Shown here: positions 26,701 through 35,500 of the stretch, in pieces | Layout: each line of letters begins with the position of its first letter | Numbering within the stretch: position 1 is the first letter of the stretch | Assembly: GCA_017472285.1 (NCBI GenBank) | Contig: JAFUQQ010000012.1 | Coordinates: 66,051-106,779, forward strand | Length of the DNA stretch: 40,729 bases | Direction of reading: 5' to 3' | DNA from: Clostridia bacterium | GTDB taxonomy: Bacteria; Bacillota; Clostridia; Oscillospirales; CAG-272 | Made by a program: the position numbers and the translations under genes | Notes under the pieces: generated by a model | Database searches by the model: none | The model's input: the letters and a program-made list of their open reading frames with translations, nothing else | What the model was told of the DNA's origin: nothing

Positions 26701-29700
26701 TTAAACTTTTTTGACACCGATGGTCATTTTTTCCTTGCCGATGCTCCATTCTTTTGCGTTTTCGCAAGTTTCGCCGAAGATAAATTCGGTGCAGAGCGTC
26801 TTGGTTGCGATATCGGTTGCGTTCTTTTCGATCACAGCGCGCATAGCATCGCTTGCGACGATATAAATGCGGATCTTATCGAGGACTTCAAAATTGGAAT
26901 CCTTACGCATGGTCTGGATCTTGGAAACGACTTCACGGACGTTGCCTTCTTCGATGAGTTCTGGGGTGAGGTTGGTGTCGAGAACGACGGTCACACCGTT
27001 ATCGGAGAGGGATTCAAAGCCGGTCATTTTCGCCGCGCTGATGAGCAGTTCTTCTTTCTTGATTTCAGCGGTGATGTCACCGAGGTCAATGCTCAACATA
27101 CCGTTTTCGTTCAGCTCTGCCATTGCGGCATTGCCATCGATCGCCTGAAGCTTTTCGCCGATCTGCTTGAGATATCTGCCGTATTTCTTACCCAGAGCAC
27201 GTTTTTCGGGCTTGAAGGAATAAGATGCGAATGCGCTGACATCTTCAGTATAAACAACGTCTTTGACATTCAGTTCGTCTTCGATGATTTCGGTAAATTC
27301 TTTAGAGAGAGCGATTGCCGCTTTGACGAAGATCTTCGCGATGGGCTGACGGTTCTTGATCTTTGCGCTGTCACGGCAAGCACGGCCGAGAACAACGACG
27401 TTGAGAACCTCATCCATAGCAGCTTCGAGGTCTACATCGATCATGGCTTCGTTGACTTCGGGGAAGTCGCAGAGGTGGATGGATTCGGGTGCGTTCTTGT
27501 CGATGCTGCAAACGAGATTGCGGTAGATATCTTCCGTCATGAACGGGATCATGGGAGCTGCGATCTTACAGAAGGTAACGAGTGCGGTATAGAGGGTCAT
27601 ATAAGCGTTGATCTTATCCTGATCCATGACCTGCGCCCAGAAGCGTTCACGGGAACGGCGGACATACCAGTTGGAAAGATCATCGATGAAGTCCTGAAGA
27701 ACCTTTGTAGTCTGGAGGATTTCGTAATTTTCAAGGTTCTTGTCCACGGTCTTGACAACGGTGTTGAGACGTGAGAGAACCCATTTATCCATAACGGAAA
27801 GTTTATCGTAATCAAGTGTATACTTGGTTGCGTCGAATTTATCGATGTTTGCGTAGAGAACGAAGAACGCATAAGTGTTCCAGAGTGTACCCATGAATTT
27901 ACGCTGACCTTCGACAACTGTACCGCCATAGAAACGGTTCGGGAGCCACGGTGCGCTGTTGGAGTAGAAATACCAACGGATTGCGTCTGCGCCATAGGTT
28001 TCCAGTGCATCGAACGGGTCAACGGCATTGCCCTTGGATTTGGACATCTTCTGACCGTTTTCATCCTGAACAAGACCGAGAACGATGACATTCTTATAGG
28101 GTGCTTTGTTGAAGATCAATGTGGATATTGCGAGGAGGGAATAGAACCAGCCGCGTGTCTGGTCAACAGCTTCGGAAATGAAGTCTGCGGGGAAGTGTTT
28201 TTCGAATACGTCTTTGTTTTCAAAGGGATAGTGCCACTGTGCGAAAGGCATTGCGCCGGAGTCGAACCAACAGTCGATAACTTCTTTGACGCGGTGCATT
28301 TCTTTGTTACAGTGCGGACATCTGATGGTCACGTCATCGATGAAGGGGCGGTGAAGCTCGATATCATCGGGGCAGTTATCGGACATGGATTTCAATTCTT
28401 CGATAGAACCGATCGCGTGTTTATGACCGCATTCACATTCCCAGATATTGAGAGGTGTGCCCCAATAACGGTTACGGGAGATACCCCAGTCCTGTACGTT
28501 TTCGAGCCAGTCACCGAAACGACCTTTACCGATGGATTCGGGGATCCAGTTAATCGTGTTGTTGTTTGCGATGAGATCGTCGCGTACTTTGGTCATTTCG
28601 ATGAACCAGGAATCTCTTGCGTAGTAGATCAGAGGAGTGTCACAACGCCAGCAGAAAGGATATTCGTGTTCAAATTTGGGAGCATCGAAAAGGAGCCCCA
28701 TTTTCTTGAGGTCTTCAAGGATGATGGGATCGGCATCTTTGACGAACTTACCCGCGTAGGGCGTGTTTTCGGTCATTTCACCCTTTGCGTTAACGAATTG
28801 AACGAAAGGAAGGTCGTATTTACGGCCTGTCTTCAAGTCATCCGCACCGAAAGCGGGAGCGGTATGAACGATACCGGTACCGTCGGTCATGGTAACGTAG
28901 TCAGCACAGGTTACGATGTGCGCTCTCTTGCCGGAGTTTGCCACAAATTCCTTGGTGCATTCAAAGAGAGGTTCATATTCGCGGTTTTCAAGTTCGATAC
29001 CCTTATAGGATTCGAGAATTTCATAAGCGGGCGCATCTTCTGTTTTGAGCTTGCCGAGAACGGTGTCAAGAAGTGCTTTCGCCATATAATAGGTGTAGCC
29101 GTCAGCAGCTTTGACCTTGCAGTAGATTTCATCGGGGTTGATACAGAGTGCGACGTTGGAGGGAAGTGTCCAGGGGGTTGTCGTCCATGCGAGAAAATAA
29201 GCGTCTTCGCCTTTTACTTTGAAACGAACGATAGCGGAGCGTTCCTTTACGGTCTTATAGCCTTGTGCAACTTCATGTGTTGCGAGAGGTGTTCCGCAGC
29301 GAGGGCAGTAAGGAACGATCTGGAAGCCTTTGTAAAGGAGCCCTTTGTCATAGATCTGCTTGAGTGCCCACCATTCGGATTCGATATAGTTATTTTCATA
29401 GGTGACGTAAGGGTTGTCCATATCTGCCCAGAAACCGACGGTGCCGGAGAAATCCTCCCACATTCCTTTGTATTTCCAAACGCTTTCCTTACATTCTTTG
29501 ATAAAGGGCGCGATGCCGTAGCCTTCGATCTGTTCCTTGCCGTCAAGACCGAGTTTCTTTTCAACTTCAAGTTCAACGGGAAGACCGTGTGTATCCCAAC
29601 CGGCCTTGCGGTCTACCTTGTAGCCCTTCATGGTACGGTAACGGGGAATCATATCTTTGATGACACGTGTCAGAACGTGACCGATATGGGGTTTGCCGTT

Positions 29701-29850
29701 TGCGGTCGGAGGACCGTCAAAAAACGTATAATTTTCACAGTTTGCTCTGTCTGCGATACTTTTTTCAAAGATCTTGTTTTGTTTCCAGAATTGTTCGATC
29801 TTTTTTTCTCTTTCAACGAAATTGAGGTTCGTTGATACTTTCTCGTACAT
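26701..29850 (-). CDS. ileS: Isoleucyl-tRNA synthetase (long, type 2-like)
   Basis: 1049 residues. It charges tRNA-Ile with isoleucine. HIGH motif: PTANGKPHIGHV (~50-61). A CP1 editing domain follows (~185-400, with TTPWTLPSNVALCI). KMSKS motif: KMSKSKGN (~600). Then the anticodon-binding domain and a long C-terminal extension. Length and sequence resemble the eukaryote-like type 2 enzymes (about 1030-1050 residues) rather than the ~920-residue zinc-tailed bacterial form. Type 2 enzymes are often insensitive to mupirocin; whether this one is cannot be read here. It is transcribed from its own promoter through a T-box leader. Confidence 0.97.
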   Translation of the reverse strand: MYEKVSTNLNFVEREKKIEQFWKQNKIFEKSIADRANCENYTFFDGPPTANGKPHIGHVLTRVIKDMIPRYRTMKGYKVDRKAGWDTHGLPVELEVEKKLGLDGKEQIEGYGIAPFIKECKESVWKYKGMWEDFSGTVGFWADMDNPYVTYENNYIESEWWALKQIYDKGLLYKGFQIVPYCPRCGTPLATHEVAQGYKTVKERSAIVRFKVKGEDAYFLAWTTTPWTLPSNVALCINPDEIYCKVKAADGYTYYMAKALLDTVLGKLKTEDAPAYEILESYKGIELENREYEPLFECTKEFVANSGKRAHIVTCADYVTMTDGTGIVHTAPAFGADDLKTGRKYDLPFVQFVNAKGEMTENTPYAGKFVKDADPIILEDLKKMGLLFDAPKFEHEYPFCWRCDTPLIYYARDSWFIEMTKVRDDLIANNNTINWIPESIGKGRFGDWLENVQDWGISRNRYWGTPLNIWECECGHKHAIGSIEELKSMSDNCPDDIELHRPFIDDVTIRCPHCNKEMHRVKEVIDCWFDSGAMPFAQWHYPFENKDVFEKHFPADFISEAVDQTRGWFYSLLAISTLIFNKAPYKNVIVLGLVQDENGQKMSKSKGNAVDPFDALETYGADAIRWYFYSNSAPWLPNRFYGGTVVEGQRKFMGTLWNTYAFFVLYANIDKFDATKYTLDYDKLSVMDKWVLSRLNTVVKTVDKNLENYEILQTTKVLQDFIDDLSNWYVRRSRERFWAQVMDQDKINAYMTLYTALVTFCKIAAPMIPFMTEDIYRNLVCSIDKNAPESIHLCDFPEVNEAMIDVDLEAAMDEVLNVVVLGRACRDSAKIKNRQPIAKIFVKAAIALSKEFTEIIEDELNVKDVVYTEDVSAFASYSFKPEKRALGKKYGRYLKQIGEKLQAIDGNAAMAELNENGMLSIDLGDITAEIKKEELLISAAKMTGFESLSDNGVTVVLDTNLTPELIEEGNVREVVSKIQTMRKDSNFEVLDKIRIYIVASDAMRAVIEKNATDIATKTLCTEFIFGETCENAKEWSIGKEKMTIGVKKV

Positions 29851-29884
29851 AGGGAAAAGCCTCCTTCAAATATTTATGATTGAA

Positions 29885-29984
29885 TGGAAATTTGCAAAAA
29901 TACAGACCTCGCCGTTTCGCAATGCCGAATGAGTGAAGAAAAACGGATAGGCGAGCAATTTCCAGTGGGCGTTGCCCACAAAAA
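29885..29984 (+). repeat. Structured intergenic repeat, copy 5, inside the ileS leader
   Basis: Same layout: outer pairing TGGAAATTTGC / GCAATTTCCA, inner CTCGCC / GGCGAG, terminal hairpin GTGGGC-GTT-GCCCAC. Compared with copy 3 both arms again change together. Unlike the other copies, the hairpin is followed by A's on the plus strand. It lies between the T-box terminator and the ileS RBS, adding ~100 nt of structured RNA to the ileS mRNA. Confidence 0.82.
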
Positions 29985-30237
29985 TAAGATCTCCGTCCGT
30001 ATCGTAGGACGAAGACCCTGAAGCTTCGTTTGTAAACCACCTATCAAACATACAGACATATGCCGCTTCGTTACGGGAAGCCTCCGTCGCCGGCTAATAG
30101 AGATCGTTCGCCGACGCGGCTCGGAAGTGATTTTCGCGGATTCTTACTTGATGCCGAACTTACACCGTCTTCGGCTCGCTGTGATCTTTCGGAAAAGCTA
30201 CTCTCTTCGTCAACGCCTTTGAGATTTTATTTTATTC
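29980..30237 (-). ncRNA. T-box leader of ileS (isoleucine specifier)
   Basis: This minus-strand leader fills most of the 512-bp gap before ileS. Stem I distal part: GCCGAA / TTCGGC enclosing GGTGTAAG (GNUGNRA-like). The specifier ATC at 30131-30129 is followed by A. T-box: ATAGGTGGTTTACA (30044-30031); the UGGU matches an A73 discriminator, as expected for tRNA-Ile. The usual ACC after UGG is replaced by TTTAC, closed by GTTTG/CAAAC arms. Terminator: CTTCGTCC / GGACGGAG (30014-30007 with 29998-29991) then a T-rich run. Uncharged tRNA-Ile should favour readthrough into ileS. Confidence 0.85.
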
Positions 30238-30243
30238 TATATT

Positions 30244-30272
30244 ATTTTACAACAAAATGTGTGTAATGTCAA
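30244..30272 (-). promoter_or_regulatory. SigmaA promoter of ileS
   Basis: Minus strand: TTGACA (30272-30267), 17-bp spacer, TAAAAT (30249-30244). Confidence 0.85.
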
Positions 30273-30313
30273 GGTATTTTGCGGGGTTTTTTCAAAAAAT
30301 GGGGCTGATAAAG

Positions 30314-30350
30314 AAAAAACGGCATGATTTTTCGTCATGCCGTTTTTTGA
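30314..30350. terminator. Terminator of the epimerase-phosphoesterase operon
   Basis: A 14-bp stem (30314-30327 with 30335-30348) with A6 and T6 ends; bidirectional. Confidence 0.9.
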
Positions 30351-30362
30351 ATATCGTTCAAA

Positions 30363-31466
30363 TTATTTGATGTCGAATGTTCTGTTTTCGCCCGAGCCGT
30401 AGCGGGTTGCTTTGAGCGTATAATCAGAAGGGGAGAAGGTGAAGATATCGACAGTGGTTTCTTTATCGCAGAAAAGCTCGCGTTCATAGATGATGCCGTT
30501 ATCGCCGGCGAGGAGTCCCGAATTTTTTCTGCCTGCGAGCATCGTCGTGATATTGAGGAAACCGTCGGGAGAGACATACGTTCTGTCTGCATGGCAATGT
30601 CCTGCGATCTTTGCGGGGATGCGATGTGTTTTTCCCGTGAAATCCGCATGGATATCAAAACCGAAATCCTCATGTTCGCGTGAAATATCGATCCTTTCGC
30701 CCTTCATGAATGCTTTCAGAATATCGTTCAAAGCATCCTGATTTTCAAGTTCTTCGGAGAAGAAATAATCGACTTTTGTAGGAGCGTGTTGGAGGATCAG
30801 GACATTGGTCGGCGCGTTTTTCAGTGCTGTTTCTGCAAGCCAGGAAAGCTGTGCGCCCGAATAACCGAAATCCCATTGCTGATTGTATTTCATGAAACCG
30901 TTTTCATCGACGATATGCGGCATATCGGACGTGTTGAGGAAAACGATTCTGGTGTCGGCATTTTCGATATCCATATAGCCGTAGAGCTTTTTGTCGCCTG
31001 CGGGATGATAATTTGAATATCGTTCAGCATTTGCGAAAAGCACGTTATATTGGATGGCATCGGGGACTTCAAAGCCTGTTTTGCATTTGTGCGTATCGGG
31101 TGCGATCTCACCGTGAATGGAGTTGTCGTCATGATTTCCCTGAACGAAAATGACGGGAACTTTGGAAAATTGCAGGAGATCCGCAAGTTCTTGCATCATA
31201 TCGATATGTTCTTCGCGGGAATTCGGATAATTACCGACGTTATCACCGCCGAGACAAACGAAATCGATTTTTTGAACATCGTTCAATTTGTTCAGTGTGT
31301 GTACAATGTTGGAAACCATTGCGCGCATCGGCTTCATATATTTATAATGAAGATCGGTAACGAAAGCAAAACGCACGTCGCCTGCTTTTTTGGCGGGAAG
31401 CGTTTTTTTTACACGTTCACATTCTGCTTTTGCGTAATCGGCGATGGGAAATAATTCGACAGACAT
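30363..31466 (-). CDS. Calcineurin-like metallophosphoesterase
   Basis: 367 residues with the family's metal-binding motifs in order: DLH (Asp38, His40), GGDN (73-76), GNHDD (110-114), LILQHAP and GHCHAD (~290). It hydrolyses phosphomonoesters or diesters using two metal ions. There is no signal peptide, so it is cytoplasmic. The substrate is unknown. GGAGG lies 8 nt before the ATG. It is 25 bp after the epimerase gene and probably co-transcribed. Confidence 0.9.
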   Translation of the reverse strand: MSVELFPIADYAKAECERVKKTLPAKKAGDVRFAFVTDLHYKYMKPMRAMVSNIVHTLNKLNDVQKIDFVCLGGDNVGNYPNSREEHIDMMQELADLLQFSKVPVIFVQGNHDDNSIHGEIAPDTHKCKTGFEVPDAIQYNVLFANAERYSNYHPAGDKKLYGYMDIENADTRIVFLNTSDMPHIVDENGFMKYNQQWDFGYSGAQLSWLAETALKNAPTNVLILQHAPTKVDYFFSEELENQDALNDILKAFMKGERIDISREHEDFGFDIHADFTGKTHRIPAKIAGHCHADRTYVSPDGFLNITTMLAGRKNSGLLAGDNGIIYERELFCDKETTVDIFTFSPSDYTLKATRYGSGENRTFDIK

Positions 31467-31491
31467 GATGAAAACCTCCGATTTGATAGAA

Positions 31492-32340
31492 TCAATTTAA
31501 AATTTCGATGGTATAGCTGAAAATGAAATCCTTTTCGGGTTCGAGAGCGATGATATAGGGCTTTTCTTCGATTTTACCGGATACGTCGTGATGGTCGCAC
31601 ATTCCGTACCAAGGTTCGATACAAACGTAAGGCGCGTTGGGCTTTGCCCAAAGACCAAGATAAGGCACTTTGCCGTACGTCATTTTCAGGATATTTTCAC
31701 CTGTTTGGGAAACGATTATAGCGGAACGGCTTTTCATATTTTCAAAAAAGATCGCGTCATTATCAAAGATATGCGTGTCGATCACAAGACGGTCGCTGTT
31801 TTCCGCGAGTGTCTTTTCGCCGTCAAGAAGACCGTAGGAATCGAAAAGGGCTGTGGTCAGATTTTCTTTTTCTTCAAATACGATGGAATCGCCGACCCTG
31901 ATATTGAATGCGGGATGCGCGCCGAAAGAAAAATACATGGTGTCGGTTCCGCTGTTATGAATGGTATTGGTAACGGTAAGGGTTTTGCCTTCCAATGCAT
32001 ATGCCGCAGTCAGACGGAAACGGAAGGGATAAACGACAAGTGTTTTTTCGCTTTCCTTCAATACGAAAGCCGCATAGGTTGGGTTTGCGGAAAGCACTTC
32101 AAATTCGTTTCTTCTTGCAAAGCCGTGTTTGGGCAGGCAATAAAAATGGTCGTTATAGAGATAGCTGTCGCTTTTGAGTCTGCCTGCAATGGGGAAAAGG
32201 ATGGGAGAACGTCCGTTCCAAACGGTCGGGTCACCTTGCCAGAGATATTCGTGTTCGTCGGCGTTGCTTTTCACGGAAGAAAGTTCCGCGCCCATCGGAT
32301 TGATGGCGACTGTAAGATGTTCGTTTTTTAAAGTAATCAT
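31492..32340 (-). CDS. Aldose 1-epimerase family protein (LacX/GalM-like)
   Basis: 282 residues of the galactose-mutarotase beta-sandwich fold. Conserved pieces are INPMGAELSS at the N terminus, GHGF-equivalent KHGFARRNEF, SFGAHPAFN with the catalytic His, and CIEPWYGMCD with the catalytic Glu. It interconverts anomers of an aldose or hexose-6-phosphate in the cytoplasm; the sugar is not identifiable. The RBS is AAAGGAT. It is the first gene of a two-gene operon and divergent from thrS. Confidence 0.9.
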   Translation of the reverse strand: MITLKNEHLTVAINPMGAELSSVKSNADEHEYLWQGDPTVWNGRSPILFPIAGRLKSDSYLYNDHFYCLPKHGFARRNEFEVLSANPTYAAFVLKESEKTLVVYPFRFRLTAAYALEGKTLTVTNTIHNSGTDTMYFSFGAHPAFNIRVGDSIVFEEKENLTTALFDSYGLLDGEKTLAENSDRLVIDTHIFDNDAIFFENMKSRSAIIVSQTGENILKMTYGKVPYLGLWAKPNAPYVCIEPWYGMCDHHDVSGKIEEKPYIIALEPEKDFIFSYTIEILN

Positions 32341-32377
32341 AAAATGAGATCCTTTGGTGTGATTGATATTTGTTTAT

Positions 32378-32406
32378 ATCATATCCTATTTTTAAAAATT
32401 TGTCAA
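32378..32406 (-). promoter_or_regulatory. SigmaA promoter of the epimerase operon
   Basis: Minus strand: TTGACA (32406-32401), 17-bp spacer, TATGAT (32383-32378). Confidence 0.82.
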
Positions 32407-32427
32407 TGACTGAATGTACGAAAACTA

Positions 32428-32456
32428 TTGACAAAACGAAAATTTTGTTGTACAAT
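32428..32456 (+). promoter_or_regulatory. SigmaA promoter of thrS
   Basis: TTGACA (32428-32433), 17-bp spacer, TACAAT (32451-32456). With the epimerase promoter it fills the start of the 405-bp gap 32341-32745. Confidence 0.85.
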
Positions 32457-32462
32457 ATATGA

Positions 32463-32697
32463 ATAATACAAAAAGCAATCGCTTGGGACACGTCTTTTGC
32501 GGTCTTGTCAGCACAGAGAAGCGCGCCATCGGCTGAAAACGCGCTCGGAGCAAACGTAAAAGGTACCACCCATACGGCTATGCGCAGGAAATGGCGCATC
32601 GGGTTCGCCCGTTACCGCGGAATCGAGTGAAACTTTTGAGTGGAACCGTGCTTTTGCACCTCAAACCGATCTTTTTCGGTTTGGGGTTTATTTTTTT
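32463..32697 (+). ncRNA. T-box leader of thrS (threonine specifier)
   Basis: Stem I begins near AGAGAAGCGCGCC; the apical part is CGGCTGAAAACG (GNUGNRA-like), closed by GCGC arms. The specifier ACC at 32565-32567 is followed by A. A stem ATGCGC / GCGCAT follows. T-box: TTGAGTGGAACCGTGC (32636-32651); UGGA matches a U73 discriminator. Terminator: an 11-bp stem (32659-32669 with 32676-32686) then TTTATTTTTTT. Uncharged tRNA-Thr should stabilise the antiterminator and allow thrS expression. Confidence 0.9.
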
Positions 32698-32745
32698 GTA
32701 GTTATCTCATTTAAAATTTTATGATAAAGAAAGGAAATTCGGATT

Positions 32746-34545
32746 ATGAAAATCATTGACAAAGACGGACTTATCGTTGAGTCCACATTTGAAGAAGAAC
32801 TTGGCAGAAACGCACTCCGCCACACAGCTTCCCATATTCTCGCGCAGGCTGTAAAGCGTTTGTATCCCGAAACCAAGCTCGCCATCGGTCCTTGGATCAA
32901 GGACGGTTTCTATTACGATTTCGACCGTGAAAAGCCCTTCGCAGAAAGCGATCTCGAAGCGATCGAAGCGGAAATGAAGAAGATCATCAAAGAAAATCTC
33001 AAATTGCAGCGTTATACACTCCCCAGAGAAGAAGCCATCAAATTTATGGAAGAACAGGGCGAACCCTACAAGGTTGAACTCATCAACGATCTTCCTGAAG
33101 ATGCGGAACTCAGCTTCTTCAAGCAGGGCGATTTCGTTGACCTCTGCGCAGGCCCTCACGTCACGTATACTTCTGCTGTCAAAGCGTTTAAACTCACTTC
33201 CGTAACAGGCGCATATTGGAGAGGTAACGAAAAGAACAAGATGCTTCAGCGTATCTACGGTACTGCTTTCGCAAAGAAAGAAGACCTTGCCAATTATCTC
33301 GCAGCCGTTGAAGAAGCAAGAAAACGCGACCACAACAAGATCGGTCGTGAGCTTGAATATTTCACAACCGTTGATACCATCGGTCAGGGTTTGCCGATTC
33401 TTCTCCCCAAGGGTGCGCGTGTGATTCAGCTTCTCCAGAGATGGATCGAAGATGAAGAACAGAAGAGAGGCTATCTCCTTACCAAGACACCTCTCATGGC
33501 AAAACGCGAACTCTACAAGATCTCTGGTCACTGGGATCATTACCGCGACGGTATGTTCATCCTCGGCGATCCCGACGATGAAGAAGCAGAATGCTTCGCG
33601 CTCCGTCCGATGACCTGTCCTTTCCAGTATCAAGTGTTCCTCAATAAGAAGCGTTCTTATAGAGAGCTTCCGATGCGTCTGGGCGAAACATCCACATTGT
33701 TCCGTAATGAAGACAGCGGCGAAATGCACGGTCTGATCCGTGTCCGTCAGTTCACGATCTCTGAAGGACATCTCATCCTCCGTCCCGACCAGCTCGAAGA
33801 AGAATTCAAGGGTTGTTTGCAGCTTGCAAAACATTGTCTTGGCACACTCGGTCTTCTCGAAGACTGTACCTTCCGCTTCTCTCAGTGGGATCCTGCTCGT
33901 ACAGATAAATACGAAGGCACACCTGAGCAGTGGAACGAAGCACAGGCAATCATGGGAAGACTTCTTGACGAAAATGATATCAAATATGAGATCGGTATCG
34001 ACGAAGCGGCATTCTACGGTCCGAAGCTCGATATTCAGTGCAAGAACGTATTTGGCAAGGAAGATACCATCGTAACCATCCAGATCGATATGCTTCTCGC
34101 AAAGAAATTCGGTATGGAATACGTGGATTCCAACAACCAGCTCGTAAATCCCTATATCATTCACCGTACTTCCATGGGTTGCTATGAACGTACGCTTGCG
34201 CTTCTTCTTGAAAAATACGCAGGCGCACTTCCGCTTTGGATGTCACCCACACAGGCAAAAGTTATCACCATCACAGACCGTGTCAACGAATATGCGGCAA
34301 AGGTTAATGATGCTTTGAAAGCAAAGGGTATCCGTTCCGAGCTTGATGCACGTGCAGAAAGCGCAAACTACAAGATTCGCGGCGCACAGCTTGAAAAGAT
34401 TCCTTATATGCTCGTCATCGGTGATAAGGAAGTTGAGAACGGCACTGTTTCCGTTCGCACACGTGACGGTAAAAACCTCGGCGCGATCTCTGTGGATGAA
34501 TTCATCGCGAAAGCACTCACCGAAATCGAAACCAAGGCAAGATGA
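32746..34545 (+). CDS. thrS: Threonyl-tRNA synthetase lacking the TGS domain
   Basis: 599 residues. It charges tRNA-Thr. The usual N-terminal TGS domain (~60 residues) is absent: the protein begins almost directly with the editing domain (HTASH, His26/His30, and DLCAGPH near 125). The class II catalytic core has motif 2 TSTLFRNEDSGEMHG and zinc ligands Cys (MTCP), His (EMHG) and His (IHRTSMG). The C-terminal anticodon-binding domain occupies ~495-599. The RBS is AAAGGA. TGS-less ThrRS occurs in several Firmicutes. The last bases overlap the Nudix gene by ATGA. Confidence 0.97.
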   Translation: MKIIDKDGLIVESTFEEELGRNALRHTASHILAQAVKRLYPETKLAIGPWIKDGFYYDFDREKPFAESDLEAIEAEMKKIIKENLKLQRYTLPREEAIKFMEEQGEPYKVELINDLPEDAELSFFKQGDFVDLCAGPHVTYTSAVKAFKLTSVTGAYWRGNEKNKMLQRIYGTAFAKKEDLANYLAAVEEARKRDHNKIGRELEYFTTVDTIGQGLPILLPKGARVIQLLQRWIEDEEQKRGYLLTKTPLMAKRELYKISGHWDHYRDGMFILGDPDDEEAECFALRPMTCPFQYQVFLNKKRSYRELPMRLGETSTLFRNEDSGEMHGLIRVRQFTISEGHLILRPDQLEEEFKGCLQLAKHCLGTLGLLEDCTFRFSQWDPARTDKYEGTPEQWNEAQAIMGRLLDENDIKYEIGIDEAAFYGPKLDIQCKNVFGKEDTIVTIQIDMLLAKKFGMEYVDSNNQLVNPYIIHRTSMGCYERTLALLLEKYAGALPLWMSPTQAKVITITDRVNEYAAKVNDALKAKGIRSELDARAESANYKIRGAQLEKIPYMLVIGDKEVENGTVSVRTRDGKNLGAISVDEFIAKALTEIETKAR

Positions 34546-35021
34546 GCGAAATCAAAAAATTTGGCGACGGCGCGAAATTTTATAATATGACGATGGTCGT
34601 AAACAAAGACGGCAAGGTTCTTGTGCTTGACAGAATCAAAACCGATTGGCCGGGACTGACGTTCCCGGGCGGTCGGGTCGAGCGCGGCGAGAGCTTTGCC
34701 GCCTCTGCCATTCGCGAGGTTTTCGAGGAAACGGGACTTTCTGTTTCCTCTGTCATTCCTTGCGGTACGGTTCATTGGGCAGATAAGGAAACAGGGCATC
34801 GTTATATTGAATTTCTTTATAAAGCGACGGATTTTACGGGAGAGATTTCAGAGGGTACGTCCGAGGGACGTGTTTTTTGGATGAACCCTGAAGAACTCCG
34901 TGCTTCCGACCGTCTTTCTCCGAATTTTGATCTGTATCTCCCCGTCTTTTTCGGTGAAGCGACTGAGCTTTTCTTTGAATGGGACGGAAAGTCTTGGGAC
35001 GGTGTTCCGCAGTATTTTTAA
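34542..35021 (+). CDS. Nudix hydrolase (MutT-like)
   Basis: 159 residues. A perfect Nudix box at 44-66: G44-x5-E50-x7-R58-E59-V60-x-E62-E63-x-G65-L66. It cleaves a nucleoside diphosphate linked to another group, possibly oxidised dNTPs (similar to 8-oxo-dGTPases), in the cytoplasm. It is translationally coupled to thrS by the ATGA overlap, so it shares the Thr T-box control; the reason for that link is not evident. Confidence 0.93.
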   Translation: MSEIKKFGDGAKFYNMTMVVNKDGKVLVLDRIKTDWPGLTFPGGRVERGESFAASAIREVFEETGLSVSSVIPCGTVHWADKETGHRYIEFLYKATDFTGEISEGTSEGRVFWMNPEELRASDRLSPNFDLYLPVFFGEATELFFEWDGKSWDGVPQYF

Positions 35022-35036
35022 ACGGAGGACATACGC

Positions 35037-35468
35037 ATGAAGAAAAAATATATCATTTGGCTGATTGTTGGTATTTTGGCGGCACTTCTGATCGGTGCAG
35101 GTATTTTTGTCTTTGTATACAGTCAGACCGACCGCTTTGAGATCACGATGACACCCGATACGTATTCTGTCGATGACGAATATATATACGTTACCATTCA
35201 CAACGGCAATTTGATAAGAACTGGTTCGAGCGTGCCGCATTACGATAAATGGAATCCCGAAACGGGAAAATGGGAAGATATTTTTAATATGTATCCCGAA
35301 CCATACATAATCTATCCCGCTTTGTCTACTAAAACGGACAAAATCCCTGTTTCCATGTTTGGAGATGTTTGGGGTGAGGGCAAATTCCGATATAAATTGA
35401 AGCGCGGTTATGATGATAACGGTGAGCCGATCTATTTTTGCGCAGAATTTACGGTTTATGAAAATTAA
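35037..35468 (+). CDS. Membrane-anchored Ig-like (Big_14-type) protein
   Basis: 143 residues: one N-terminal membrane helix (about 5-29, uncleaved by appearance), then an extracytoplasmic beta-sandwich domain. The domain has the pattern EITMTPDTYSVDDEYIYVTIHN, WNPETGKWEDI, and closing GKFRYKLKRGY...FTVYEN. This matches the Ig-like domain of small Firmicute surface proteins. No enzymatic motif is seen. GGAGG is 7 nt before the ATG. It lies 15 bp after the Nudix gene and could be the end of the thrS transcript. Confidence 0.7.
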   Translation: MKKKYIIWLIVGILAALLIGAGIFVFVYSQTDRFEITMTPDTYSVDDEYIYVTIHNGNLIRTGSSVPHYDKWNPETGKWEDIFNMYPEPYIIYPALSTKTDKIPVSMFGDVWGEGKFRYKLKRGYDDNGEPIYFCAEFTVYEN

Positions 35469-35500
35469 AAAATAATTTAAAGAAAGGATGGATATTCTTT

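Noticed and set aside
28195..29835. Long plus-strand frames antisense to ileS (26692-27774 and 28195-29835)
   Set aside because: Shadows of ileS codon bias; no recognisable domain and no RBS.
32563..32573. GGGTGGTACC on the minus strand, a canonical T-box core, upstream of the epimerase gene
   Set aside because: It is the reverse complement of the Thr specifier region of the thrS T-box. The epimerase promoter (32406-32378) lies downstream of it, so it would not be in that mRNA, and no terminator or stem I is present on that strand.
32719..34164. 481-residue frame antisense to thrS
   Set aside because: Shadow of a highly expressed gene; thrS motifs are unambiguous on the plus strand.
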